Positions 1-7,637 of a stretch of DNA of 64,000 nt are shown here, one piece after another. The position numbers and the translations under genes were made by a program. Source of the stretch: Pseudomonas sp. URIL14HWK12:I12 (GTDB lineage: Bacteria; Pseudomonadota; Gammaproteobacteria; Pseudomonadales; Pseudomonadaceae); the NCBI RefSeq assembly GCF_003097135.1, contig NZ_QEQL01000005.1:1-64000 (forward strand). Reading direction: 5' to 3'. The number at the start of each line of letters is the position of its first letter. Position 1 is the stretch's first letter. Under the pieces are notes generated by a model. That model was not told where the DNA came from, ran no database searches, and saw only the letters and a list, made by a program, of their open reading frames with translations.

Positions 1-182
1 ACATCTCCGCTTTCTAGCCAGGCGTGTTTGATCAAGCCAAGCAGACGTTGATCTTCTTTTGCTCGGGCAGATTGAGGCTCGGGCAGCCAGGCGTAGTAGC
101 CGATAGGGTGCACCTTGAGGGTTTGGCAAAGGCGCCGAACCGGGTAATCAGTCGAGTGCTTCTTGATGAAGGCGTACTTCAG
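1..182 (-). pseudogene. IS3-family OrfB (integrase-type transposase), N-terminal fragment
   Basis: From base 179 downwards the minus strand reads KYAFIKKHSTDYPVRRLCQ and continues without a stop to the window edge. This is the typical N-terminus of an IS3-family OrfB, normally made as an OrfAB fusion by programmed -1 frameshifting. The catalytic DDE domain lies outside the window. It is listed as a pseudogene because the orfA frame upstream appears to be out of register; the OrfB part itself looks intact as far as visible. Confidence 0.75.
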
Positions 183-456
183 CCGCACTCCTTGGCAAAG
201 TACGCGGCGGCCTTTTCAAGATGTCTCGCTCTTCCGTCACGCGCTTGAGCTCAGCGCGCAGCTTGCGCAGTTCGGCCTGCTGATCGCCGTCTTGCTGACG
301 CTGCTCTTGGGGCTTGCTGTAGACCTTGATCCAGGCGTAAAGGCTGTGCACGGACATGCCCAGGCGCTGGGCGACATCGGCGACGGGTTTGCCTTTTTCG
401 GTCACTTGCTTGACCGCTTCGATCTTGAATTCTTCGGGGTAACGCTGACGACTCAT
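148..456 (-). pseudogene. IS3-family OrfA with apparent 1-base deletion near its 3' end
   Basis: The first ~80 residues are a classical IS3 OrfA: an N-terminal helix-turn-helix (RYPEEFKIEAVKQV, then AQRLGMSVHSLYAWIK) followed by a charged leucine-zipper-like helix (ELRKLRAELKRVTEERDILK). After ILK the frame turns into a non-homologous tail (RPPRTLPRSAAEVRL...). The adjacent frame at bases 185-225 reads KAAAYFAKECG and then stops, which is the expected OrfA ending. Restoring one A in the AAAA run at about 215-218 would repair it. So either the element is frameshifted, or there is a sequencing or assembly error. Confidence 0.7.
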
Positions 457-519
457 GGCACCTCTTATTTGGGCCTCATTATGAGGCTTGGAGGTGTCTA
501 TGAAACCAGGGGCGATTCA

Positions 520-555
520 TGGTGCCAAACGTTCTTCGAGAGTGTTGATATCCAT
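520..555 (-). pseudogene. First 12 codons of an unknown gene disrupted by the IS3 element
   Basis: On the minus strand a GGAAG ribosome-binding site lies 7 bases before an ATG at 555. The frame reads MDINTLEERLAP and then meets the IS terminus, whose first three bases (TGA, 519-517) form an in-frame stop. This looks like the start of a real gene into which the IS jumped; the remainder would lie beyond the other IS end, outside the window. Twelve residues are too few to identify the product. Confidence 0.5.
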
Positions 556-966
556 TTTATTACTTCCTAGTCCATGAGGTCGGCTAGAGTACGCTGAGGG
601 CAAACTTGCTTATGCGGCAGTGAGACCAAAGCCGCTGGGAGGGGCTCACGCTACCACAGATTCAGACGCCATTTGTAGCCATTGGCCATCTCCTGATCGC
701 GCTGCTTCCGTGCCCCTGCCAGCTCTGATTTGGGGGGACAATTTACATCGAATTCTCCGGTTGGAGACGCCGAGCAAAAACCGCGACAGGAGCTGCGGAT
801 CGAACAGACCTGGGCGATGGTTGCGCTGCAATTCGCTCCGGGGATACTGTGGTATGAGGGTGCACCGTGGTGCACGGTGGAAAAAACGGCTATACCCCAT
901 GGAAAGGGGGCTCAGAGACGAGCCGATCACTACACGGATACACGCTTTGAGCCGAAAATGTCCAAT

Positions 967-994
967 AAGGGTTCGATTCCCTCTACCCGCTCCA
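967..994 (+). other. tRNA-Gly-like 3' end (T-arm and acceptor arm), candidate attachment-site remnant
   Basis: The sequence has a T-stem and loop (AAGGG TTCGATT CCCTC, one mismatched pair), then TACCCGC, discriminator T and CCA. An acceptor 5' half of GCGGGTA would match glycine tRNAs. The 5' half of a tRNA is not present upstream, so it is a fragment. Integrases of genomic islands commonly recombine at tRNA 3' ends and leave such copies at island borders, which fits the nearby IS and broken genes. Confidence 0.55.
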
Positions 995-1096
995 TCTTTC
1001 AGCCCGTGGTTTCGCGGCCCAAGCACGGTTTAACAAAACCTGAAGCGCCCTCGAAGTGCCCCCACCCCCAGCTTCCAGATTCTTAGCACCCAACGA

Positions 1097-1276
1097 TCGA
1101 ACGGCCTACGTTTCTTCAGCGTATTCACGGTATCGCACCCGCTGATCACCGGCAGGCTGCCCGGTGCACTGGTGGATTACATCGCGCCGGTCGCGGGTTG
1201 CTGGATATCAAGTATCGCTGTGTGCCTTCTGGGTGCTAGCCGCCATAGGGTTGTGTGGGAATCACCTGGAAGTTAG
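1097..1276 (+). pseudogene. Possible C-terminal remnant of a membrane protein
   Basis: One plus frame reads SNGLRFFSVFTVSHPLITG, continues with GALVDYIAPVAGCWISSIAV and ends at TAG 1274-1276. The mix of hydrophobic stretches and short basic loops looks like the last one or two membrane segments of a transporter. There is no start codon or upstream domain in frame. The family was not identified. It is offered as a degraded gene tail in the scar region. Confidence 0.25.
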
Positions 1277-1349
1277 TAGAAGCCTCCACTTCTGGAAAGA
1301 GGAGGCCAGGAGAAACGCGACCACCGATTCTTGCGCAATGGCCATGAGG

Positions 1350-2267
1350 TCAAAAGGCAAAGCCGTGGCCAAGCTCACCCTCCATCCATTCCAGAAAGCG
1401 GCGCACTCGGGGAAAGCTTGAGTGGGCGCGCGGAAAGACTAGGTGATGTGCGGCCACCGGTACACGCAAGGTATCTGGCGCCACTTCAATGAGCGTTCCA
1501 GACGCTAGGTATTTATGCGCAAGGATCGAGCTTTCGAGCGCAAACCCCAGGCCGTGACTCGCTGCTTCCAGCGTCATGTATGATCGATCGAAGCTTAGCG
1601 CATAAGGCTTCTCTGGGCGCTCCAAGCCGTGCTGGGCGAACCATTGGGGCCATTTGAGCAGCGTCGCTTCCGACAGGATCAGATCTTCTCTCAACAGGTC
1701 TCTGGGCTCGGCGACTGGCCGCTTCGCCACCAGATTGGGAGAGGCCAACACCGTGAACGTCTCATCACGAATGGTACGGACTTCATAACTCGGCCAATTC
1801 GGCATTCCATGACGGATGTCGACATCAATCTTGTCTCGGCTGAAGTGCAGGGACTCGTACGAACAGGACAAATTGATCTGGATATCGGGATGTGCCAAGC
1901 GGAATGCCTCCAGCCTCGGCATGAGCCACAGAAGCCCAAAACTGGGAGACGAGTGCAGGCGTAGGCAGTCAAGGCTGACGTCACTGGCCGCTCGCTCGGT
2001 TGCAATGGCCAAGCTATGAAGCAGCCCAGATATCTCCTTCAGATACTGCTCTCCCACTGGAGTGAGCCTTACCCCACGCGCCTCTCGTATAAAGAGTTGG
2101 CGACCGATCATTGCTTCAAGGTTGGCCAGTTGGTGGCTTACCGCTGAGGGCGTCAGCTCGAGTGTCTCAGCCGCCCTGGCAACGTTGCCGAAGCGCGCTG
2201 TTTGTTCGAAGCACTGAATTGCCCTCAAGGGTGGAACGACGGGGACGGCATCGGCAGTGACTTTCAT
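1350..2267 (-). CDS. LysR-family transcriptional regulator (GcvA-like), regulator of split-transketolase locus 1
   Basis: 305 residues. The N-terminal winged helix-turn-helix is clear (LRAIQCFEQTARFGNVARAA, then TPSAVSHQLANLEAMIGRQLF). The remainder is a periplasmic-binding-protein-like effector domain with the GcvA-type stretch SFGLLWLMPRL. It is divergent from the SDR/MFS/transketolase genes across a 194-bp intergenic region, the usual layout for a LysR regulator that controls its neighbours. The effector domain shares several blocks with the LysR protein at 18389-19297, which sits beside the second transketolase locus, so the two are probably paralogues. Effector unknown. Confidence 0.88.
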   Translation of the reverse strand: MKVTADAVPVVPPLRAIQCFEQTARFGNVARAAETLELTPSAVSHQLANLEAMIGRQLFIREARGVRLTPVGEQYLKEISGLLHSLAIATERAASDVSLDCLRLHSSPSFGLLWLMPRLEAFRLAHPDIQINLSCSYESLHFSRDKIDVDIRHGMPNWPSYEVRTIRDETFTVLASPNLVAKRPVAEPRDLLREDLILSEATLLKWPQWFAQHGLERPEKPYALSFDRSYMTLEAASHGLGFALESSILAHKYLASGTLIEVAPDTLRVPVAAHHLVFPRAHSSFPRVRRFLEWMEGELGHGFAF

Positions 2268-2461
2268 GGATCAGTCTCGGTTCTGTTCATAGGGCCTGCG
2301 CGGCATGTGTATTCAACCACCGACCACTAAGCAGTGCGAGCCGTGAATTTTTCTCAGCAAGAAATGACTTTTACGTTATTGCTCGGCTAATTGCCTGGGA
2401 ACAAGCTTCACCCACTGATTCATCTGATTCGACCCAAGAACAATAATCCGAGGTTTCGCTC
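2268..2461. promoter_or_regulatory. Divergent promoter region between LysR regulator and SDR operon
   Basis: A 194-bp AT-richer spacer between divergent genes. It contains imperfect dyad arms (AGCAA at about 2357 and TTGCT at about 2380) that could be part of a LysR-type site. No convincing -35/-10 pair was assigned. Calling it regulatory rests mainly on the divergent arrangement. Confidence 0.4.
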
Positions 2462-3211
2462 ATGCTTCTTCAAGGCAAAGTCGCAGTTATCACAGGCGCC
2501 GCATCTGCTCGCGGTATTGGCCGTGCAACCGCCTCCACATTCGCCCAACATGGCGCGACCGTTATTATCGTGGACCTGGACGAGTCTGCCGCTCGCGATG
2601 CAGCGACAGCGCTAGGTGAGGGGCATCTTGGGCTCGCGGCCAATGTTGCCGATGAAGCTCAAGTCTCCAAGGCCGTCGCTAAGGTCATTGAGCACTACGG
2701 TCGTATTGACGTTCTCGTCAACAACGCCGGGATTACCCAACCCCTGAAAATCATGGATATCAAGCACAGCGACTACGACAAAGTGCTGGACGTTAGCCTG
2801 CGCGGTACGTTGCTGATGTCCCAGGCAGTCATTCCGCACATGCGCAAGCAGGCGTCAGGCAGCATAGTCTGCATGTCGTCCGTGTCTGCACAACGCGGTG
2901 GTGGCATTTTTGGTGGCCCTCACTACAGCGCAGCCAAGGCCGGTGTTCTCGGGCTTGGTAAAGCCATGGCCCGCGAACTCGGCCCAGACAACGTCAGGGT
3001 CAACTCGATTGCCCCAGGCCTGATCCACACAGACATCACCGGCGGCTTGATGCAGGACGAGCGCCGCCACGCGATCATCGAGGGTATCCCGCTGGGCCGT
3101 TTGGGTGAGGCGCAGGACGTCGCCAATGCTGCGCTGTTCCTGGCTAGCGATCTGTCGTCTTACCTCACCGGGATCACCCTGGATGTAAATGGCGGCATGC
3201 TTATTCACTGA
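2462..3211 (+). CDS. Short-chain dehydrogenase/reductase (SDR, FabG-like)
   Basis: 249 residues, classical SDR length. It has the cofactor motif TGAASARGIG near residue 10, NNAG near residue 87, a catalytic Ser in the SSVSAQ stretch, and Y155/K159 in HYSAAKAG. A D at the end of the second strand (IVDLDES) suggests NAD+ preference. First gene of the operon with an MFS transporter and the split transketolase, so it probably oxidises a hydroxyl of the imported sugar, polyol or sugar acid to a ketone that the transketolase can use. That role is inferred from context; the SDR fold alone does not define the substrate. Confidence 0.85.
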   Translation: MLLQGKVAVITGAASARGIGRATASTFAQHGATVIIVDLDESAARDAATALGEGHLGLAANVADEAQVSKAVAKVIEHYGRIDVLVNNAGITQPLKIMDIKHSDYDKVLDVSLRGTLLMSQAVIPHMRKQASGSIVCMSSVSAQRGGGIFGGPHYSAAKAGVLGLGKAMARELGPDNVRVNSIAPGLIHTDITGGLMQDERRHAIIEGIPLGRLGEAQDVANAALFLASDLSSYLTGITLDVNGGMLIH

Positions 3212-3313
3212 TGCCCCATGCCTGATGTCACTGCGCCAGTCTTGATAATGGCGTTGTTCTGAATCGACTTAGCAGCAAGTGGCTGCCAATAAAAACAACG
3301 AGATCAGACCACC

Positions 3314-4612
3314 ATGACAACTCTATCCTTGGATGCGGTAGTGACTACCCGCGCCAACGCTTACCGCAAAACCGCCTGGCGCCTCATGCCATTCCTGATG
3401 CTGTGCTACCTGTGCGCCTATCTGGATCGCGTCAACGTCGGTTTTGCCAAACTACAAATGATGAACGACCTGGCTCTGAGTGAAACGGTCTACGGCCTCG
3501 GGGCGGGAGTGTTTTTCCTAGGTTATTTTCTCTGTGAAGTGCCCAGCAACCTGATTCTCCATCGGGTCGGTGCCCGGCGCTGGATCGCAAGGATCATGAT
3601 TTCGTGGGGCATCATCTCTGCCCTCTTCGCCTTTGTAGAGACCGCTTGGCAGTTCTACGCATTGCGCTTTTTGCTGGGGATTGCTGAGGCAGGGCTCGCT
3701 CCGGGTCTGCTGCTCTACCTTACCTTCTGGTTTCCATCTTACCGCCGCGCAAAGATGACGGTGCTCTGGTTCGTGGCCATCCCGCTATCGGGAATGATTG
3801 GCGGCCCTCTATCCGGTTGGATCATGGCGAGCTTTGCAGGCTGGCACGGCTGGGCCGGGTGGCAGTGGATGTTCGTGCTGGAGGCCATCCCCACCGTCAT
3901 TGTCGGTTTAATGGTGTTGGCATACCTGAAAGATGGAGTGCATCAGGCAACTTGGCTGACTGATGAAGAGAAAGAGCTGATTGGCAAAGAACTCCAAGAA
4001 GACGACAGCCGCAAGGTCACCCACGCGTCTGCCCGGGAGTTCATCGGTGATCACAGGCTATGGCTGCTGGCGGGCATCTACTTCTGTGTCGTGATGGGCC
4101 AGTACGCAATTACGTTCTGGCTGCCGACTATGATTCGCAATGCGGGTGTATCTGAGCCGCTGCACATTGGTTTACTCACCAGCCTGCCCTACATGTGCGC
4201 AATTGGTGCCATGTTGGCGATGGGGCGAAGCGGGGATAAACACCGCGAACGGCGCTGGCACTTGGTAGGCCCGATGATCGCCGGTGCAATTGGCCTGGCC
4301 GGCGCTGCGTTCATGGGCGGCAACCTCCTACTGTCGATATTGAGCCTGTGCTTGGCGGCGGCAGGCGTGCTATCGGCCTCTTCACTGTTCTGGATGCTTC
4401 CTACCACCCTATTGGGCGGTGTATCAGCGGCGGCGGGCATCGCTGGTATCAATAGCTTTGCCAACCTTGCGGGCTTCTGCTCCCCGTACTTGATCGGTTG
4501 GATCACCACCACTACCGGATCTAACTCGATCGGCATGTACCTCATCACCGGCGTGCTGCTGTTCGGCGCAACGTTGGTATTGCGCATACCCGCCGCTTCG
4601 GTAAATCGCTGA
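3314..4612 (+). CDS. MFS transporter, anion:cation symporter (ACS)-like
   Basis: 432 residues with about 12 hydrophobic segments. The N-terminal stretch YLDRVNVGFAKLQM and the following GLGAGVFFLGYFLCEVPSN are hallmarks of the ACS family, whose members import hexuronates, glucarate, tartrate and similar acids. It lies 102 bp after the SDR gene and 18 bp before the transketolase N-subunit, so it probably supplies the substrate of this pathway. The family trend suggests a sugar acid or other hydroxy-carboxylate rather than a neutral sugar; the true substrate cannot be read from sequence. Confidence 0.87.
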   Translation: MTTLSLDAVVTTRANAYRKTAWRLMPFLMLCYLCAYLDRVNVGFAKLQMMNDLALSETVYGLGAGVFFLGYFLCEVPSNLILHRVGARRWIARIMISWGIISALFAFVETAWQFYALRFLLGIAEAGLAPGLLLYLTFWFPSYRRAKMTVLWFVAIPLSGMIGGPLSGWIMASFAGWHGWAGWQWMFVLEAIPTVIVGLMVLAYLKDGVHQATWLTDEEKELIGKELQEDDSRKVTHASAREFIGDHRLWLLAGIYFCVVMGQYAITFWLPTMIRNAGVSEPLHIGLLTSLPYMCAIGAMLAMGRSGDKHRERRWHLVGPMIAGAIGLAGAAFMGGNLLLSILSLCLAAAGVLSASSLFWMLPTTLLGGVSAAAGIAGINSFANLAGFCSPYLIGWITTTTGSNSIGMYLITGVLLFGATLVLRIPAASVNR

Positions 4613-4630
4613 GTTAATGGAGCTTTGAAA

Positions 4631-5479
4631 ATGACGGTTCATACCTTAAACAGCGCGCAGCCTTCGCTGGCAGAACGGGCCTACAACATTCGACGCCATG
4701 CATTGCGCATGGGCCAGGTGCAAGGCCAAGGTTATGTTGGCCAAGCGCTCGGCGCCGCTGACTTGTTGGCAGTGGCGTACTTCCACTCGATGCACTATCA
4801 GCCAGAAAACCCAAAATGGGAGCAACGCGATCGCTTCTACCTGTCCATTGGTCATTACGCGATCGCACTGTACGCGGCATTGATCGAAGCCGGGGTGATC
4901 CCGCTCAACGAGCTTGAAACGTACGGGGCCGATGACAGCCGCCTTCCAATGTCCGGCATGGCTGCCTATACGCCAGGCATGGAAATTACCGGCGGGTCTC
5001 TGGGCCATGGGCTAGGAATTGCCGTGGGCGCTTGCCTTGGTCTCAAACGCAAGAAGTCTGGCGCTTTCATCTTCAACCTCTTGTCCGATGGCGAGCTGAA
5101 TGAAGGGTCGACTTGGGAAGCAGCAATGTCTGCCTCGCACTGGAGGCTCGACAACCTGATCGCGATCATCGACGTCAACAACCAACAAGCGGATGGCCAC
5201 TCCAGCGAAGTGTTAGCGTTCGAGCCGATCGTCGATCGCTGGCAAGCATTCGGCTGGTTCACTCAACGGGTGGACGGCAACGATATCGATGCATTGGTCA
5301 AAGCGTTCGATGCAGCACGCGACCACACCGGTGACCAACCTCGCGTAATCATTTGCGATACCAAAATGGGCAAAGGTGTGGACTTCCTTGAGACCCGTGA
5401 AAAAACCCACTTCATCCGTGTCGACGAAAACGAGTGGGATCTGGCACTGGAAAACCTTCAAGGCGGGAGCAGCAAATGA
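4631..5479 (+). CDS. Split transketolase-like enzyme, N-terminal (pyrophosphate-binding) subunit, copy 1
   Basis: 282 residues from ATG 4631; a TTG two codons earlier is in frame, but GGAG at about 4619-4622 is better spaced for the ATG. This is the TPP pyrophosphate/Mg domain of transketolase as a separate chain: HYAIALYAAL, GSLGHGLGIAVG and the metal-binding stretch SDGELNEGSTWEA starting near residue 152. The usual GDG is SDG here. Its TGA overlaps the ATG of the C-subunit by 4 bp, implying coupled translation. Known two-chain relatives act in apiose catabolism (apulose-4-phosphate transketolase) and the sulfo-transketolase pathway; the substrate here is unknown. Confidence 0.88.
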   Translation: MTVHTLNSAQPSLAERAYNIRRHALRMGQVQGQGYVGQALGAADLLAVAYFHSMHYQPENPKWEQRDRFYLSIGHYAIALYAALIEAGVIPLNELETYGADDSRLPMSGMAAYTPGMEITGGSLGHGLGIAVGACLGLKRKKSGAFIFNLLSDGELNEGSTWEAAMSASHWRLDNLIAIIDVNNQQADGHSSEVLAFEPIVDRWQAFGWFTQRVDGNDIDALVKAFDAARDHTGDQPRVIICDTKMGKGVDFLETREKTHFIRVDENEWDLALENLQGGSSK

Positions 5480-6483
5480 GCGGTGTAAACTCTTCAGCAA
5501 GCGGCAAGAAACGTCTCACAACATCGGCCATGATCGCGTCCATCGCCGCCGAAGGACAGGCCACCCGCCCTGCCCCGTTTGGCCATGCGTTGGCAGCATT
5601 GGCAGAGCAACGCCAGGACATCGTTGGGCTTTCTGCAGATCTTTCCAAATACACCGACCTGCATATCTTCGCCAAGGCCCACCCCGACCGTTTCTATCAA
5701 ATGGGCATGGCCGAACAGTTATTGATGAGTGCCGCAGCCGGGATGGCCCGAGAGGGCTTCACTCCCTTTGCGACCACCTATGCAGTGTTTGCCTCTCGAC
5801 GGGCTTATGACTTCATCTGCATGGCAATCGCTGAGGAAAACCTCAACGTTAAAATTGTTTGCGGCTTGCCTGGGCTGACCACCGGGTACGGCCCAAGCCA
5901 TCAGGCGACCGACGACTTGGCGATTTTCCGTGCTATGCCCAACCTCATGATCGTAGACCCATGCGACGCACTGGAGATCGAACAGGCAGTACCGGCAATC
6001 GCAGCGCATCAGGGCCCAGTGTATATGCGCTTGCTGCGCGGAAACGTGCCGCTTGTACTCGATGAGTACGGCTACAAATTCGAGATCGGCAAAGCCAAGA
6101 CACTGCGCACCGGCAACGATGTGCTGATCATCTCCACTGGGCTTATGACGATGCGTGCACTGGAAGTAGCTGAAAAGTTGAGGGCCGACGGTGTCGATGT
6201 GGCGGTACTGCATGTCCCAACAGTCAAACCGCTAGACGAACAAACAATTCTTGCCGAAGCCCGAAAGCCTGGCCGCCTGGTGGTCACGGCTGAAAACGCT
6301 TCAATCATAGGAGGGCTTGGAGAGGCAGTAGCCGGGTTGTTGATGCGCAACGGCGTTACACCAACGTTCCGGCAGATTGCACTGCCCGATGCCTTTCTGG
6401 ATGCCGGTGCATTGCCGACCCTGCATGACCGCTATGGCATCTCTACTGCCGCAGTCAGCGATCAAATCAAGGCGTGGCTCTGA
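5476..6483 (+). CDS. Split transketolase-like enzyme, C-terminal (pyrimidine-binding) subunit, copy 1
   Basis: 335 residues from ATG 5476, which overlaps the N-subunit stop (ATGA). It holds the transketolase pyrimidine domain, with DLSKYTDLHIF and QMGMAEQLLM; the Glu in MAEQ is the residue expected to activate the TPP aminopyrimidine. The transketolase C-terminal domain follows (VLIISTGLMTMRALEVAEKL, then VTAENASIIGGLGEAVA). With the N-subunit it should form an alpha2beta2 enzyme transferring a two-carbon ketol unit. It is the last gene of the operon and is followed by a terminator. Confidence 0.88.
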   Translation: MSGVNSSASGKKRLTTSAMIASIAAEGQATRPAPFGHALAALAEQRQDIVGLSADLSKYTDLHIFAKAHPDRFYQMGMAEQLLMSAAAGMAREGFTPFATTYAVFASRRAYDFICMAIAEENLNVKIVCGLPGLTTGYGPSHQATDDLAIFRAMPNLMIVDPCDALEIEQAVPAIAAHQGPVYMRLLRGNVPLVLDEYGYKFEIGKAKTLRTGNDVLIISTGLMTMRALEVAEKLRADGVDVAVLHVPTVKPLDEQTILAEARKPGRLVVTAENASIIGGLGEAVAGLLMRNGVTPTFRQIALPDAFLDAGALPTLHDRYGISTAAVSDQIKAWL

Positions 6484-6529
6484 TATCTCTTACAGATAGA
6501 GCTGCACGGTCGAAATCCAAAACCCAAAG

Positions 6530-6556
6530 CCGAGGCCTTCGAAGCCTCGGTTTTTT
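6530..6556 (+). terminator. Rho-independent terminator after split-transketolase operon 1
   Basis: CCGAGGC (6530-6536) and GCCTCGG (6544-6550) form a perfect 7-bp stem over a 7-nt loop and are followed by six T. It lies 47 bp after the stop of the C-subunit. Confidence 0.9.
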
Positions 6557-6673
6557 GCTTCTGCCGCACAAGCAATTGATCTTGTAGCCAAGTAAATTTC
6601 CAGCCGGCCCCGCCCGCCCTCGCAGCCCCTAACCCCCTGCATCAACCACAATCCGCCTGAACCACCCTGCGCC

Positions 6674-7453
6674 TCAATCCTGCGCCCTCAAAAACAGCGC
6701 AAACAGCTCAGACTGCGACTTGATATTCAGCTTGCTGTAGATGTGCTTGCGATGAACCCTGACGGTTTCAGAAGAGATGGCCAGCTTCCTGGCTATCTCC
6801 TTGCTCGAGTAACCGCTGAGCAGCATCCGCCCGACCTCCAGCTCACGCGCCGTGAGCGGCGTTTCGAGCTTTTCCACCGCTTCTTCCAAGCGGTTTTGCC
6901 ATTTCGGTTCCGGCACGGCCTGGTCGGTGATGCTTTCGAAGTTCAGGCGCTGGCGCATGACAGCGGTCACCCAGGGCTGTACGAGTTCCAAAAGCGCTAT
7001 CTGAGTGACGCTGTAGCGCGTGCGGCACCCCAGGGAAAGGCACAGGGTGCGCTCGGCATCCAGCTGGACGTTGTACTGGATCTCGTCGGCGACGACGTTG
7101 AGGCGAAAATAGCGCCGGTAGTAGTCGGTCTGCTCGAAGCACTCGGGCGCTACGAATGCCAGCTGCTGGAGCCCGGTAGCAGGGGCCTCGCGGCTGGCGA
7201 TGTAAAAAGGATCGAGCAGGTACAACCCTTTGAGGTAGTCCTCGAACAGCGGGTCTGGGCCGCCGTCCTCACCGGGGCTCGCTGCGAACACCTGTGGGCG
7301 GCCGTTGCTGAAGAGCAGCGCAACCCAGCTGTCGAACTCGACGTACTGCTCAAGCAAGCGGACCAGGCGAAGCCAGAAGTGGGGTTGGTCGAGCGTTTCG
7401 ATCAGCTGCCCGACCGACCGATGCCAAGCGAGATCCTGCAACGTTAGGTTCAT
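6674..7453 (-). CDS. LuxR-family (C-terminal HTH) transcriptional regulator
   Basis: 259 residues. The C-terminal ~65 residues are a LuxR/GerE DNA-binding domain (LTARELEVGRMLLSGYSSKEIARKLAISSETVRVH in the family pattern). The N-terminal ~180 residues are a sensor region, possibly of the autoinducer-binding or GAF-like type, that I could not assign; a typical LuxI partner is absent. It is divergent from the amidohydrolase and permease genes with 184 bp between, so those genes are the likely targets. Inducer unknown, perhaps an amine or amide taken up by the neighbouring permease. Confidence 0.82.
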   Translation of the reverse strand: MNLTLQDLAWHRSVGQLIETLDQPHFWLRLVRLLEQYVEFDSWVALLFSNGRPQVFAASPGEDGGPDPLFEDYLKGLYLLDPFYIASREAPATGLQQLAFVAPECFEQTDYYRRYFRLNVVADEIQYNVQLDAERTLCLSLGCRTRYSVTQIALLELVQPWVTAVMRQRLNFESITDQAVPEPKWQNRLEEAVEKLETPLTARELEVGRMLLSGYSSKEIARKLAISSETVRVHRKHIYSKLNIKSQSELFALFLRAQD

Positions 7454-7637
7454 GTCTACCCCATTTGGGTTACCTCAAGGGCGTGATTACCCCCGCCCTT
7501 ACAGCAACGGCATACTCGCAAGCGCCTGGTCGAGCCGCCCTGTATCTTGGCGAGTTTACCTCACATGGCCACATGATCTTTCGCTAGACCTCATCGTTGT
7601 CAGGCGTTCGGCCATCGCCGCGTCGTCAGGAGCCTAA

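Larger units (their letters stand above)
1..519 (-). mobile_element. IS3-family insertion sequence, 5' portion (cut by window edge)
   Basis: The minus strand carries an OrfA-type reading frame followed by the start of an OrfB-type frame, the usual IS3 layout. The outer terminus is taken as base 519 because the minus strand there starts TGAATCGCCCCTGG and IS3-family inverted repeats normally begin with TG. Only the orfA end is in the window; the integrase core (DDE) and the other inverted repeat lie to the left. The precise IS name was not identified. Confidence 0.85.
556..1349. other. About 800 bp without an intact gene; probable genomic-island scar
   Basis: No frame here has convincing gene character. 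Visible contents are a small hairpin at 863-879 (CACCGTG/CACGGTG arms), a tRNA-Gly-like 3' end at 967-994, and a plus-strand frame at about 1097-1276 described separately. The minus-strand frame over 646-1026 reads GRGNRTL near its start, a phrase often seen when a tRNA 3' end is translated antisense, so it is not treated as a gene. Confidence 0.5.

Noticed and set aside
863..879. Transcription terminator
   Set aside because: The hairpin has no T tract on the plus strand, and no gene ends just before it on either strand.
646..1026. Minus-strand open frame of 126 codons
   Set aside because: Its start contains the GRGNRTL phrase produced by translating a tRNA 3' end antisense; no ribosome-binding site and no recognisable domain.
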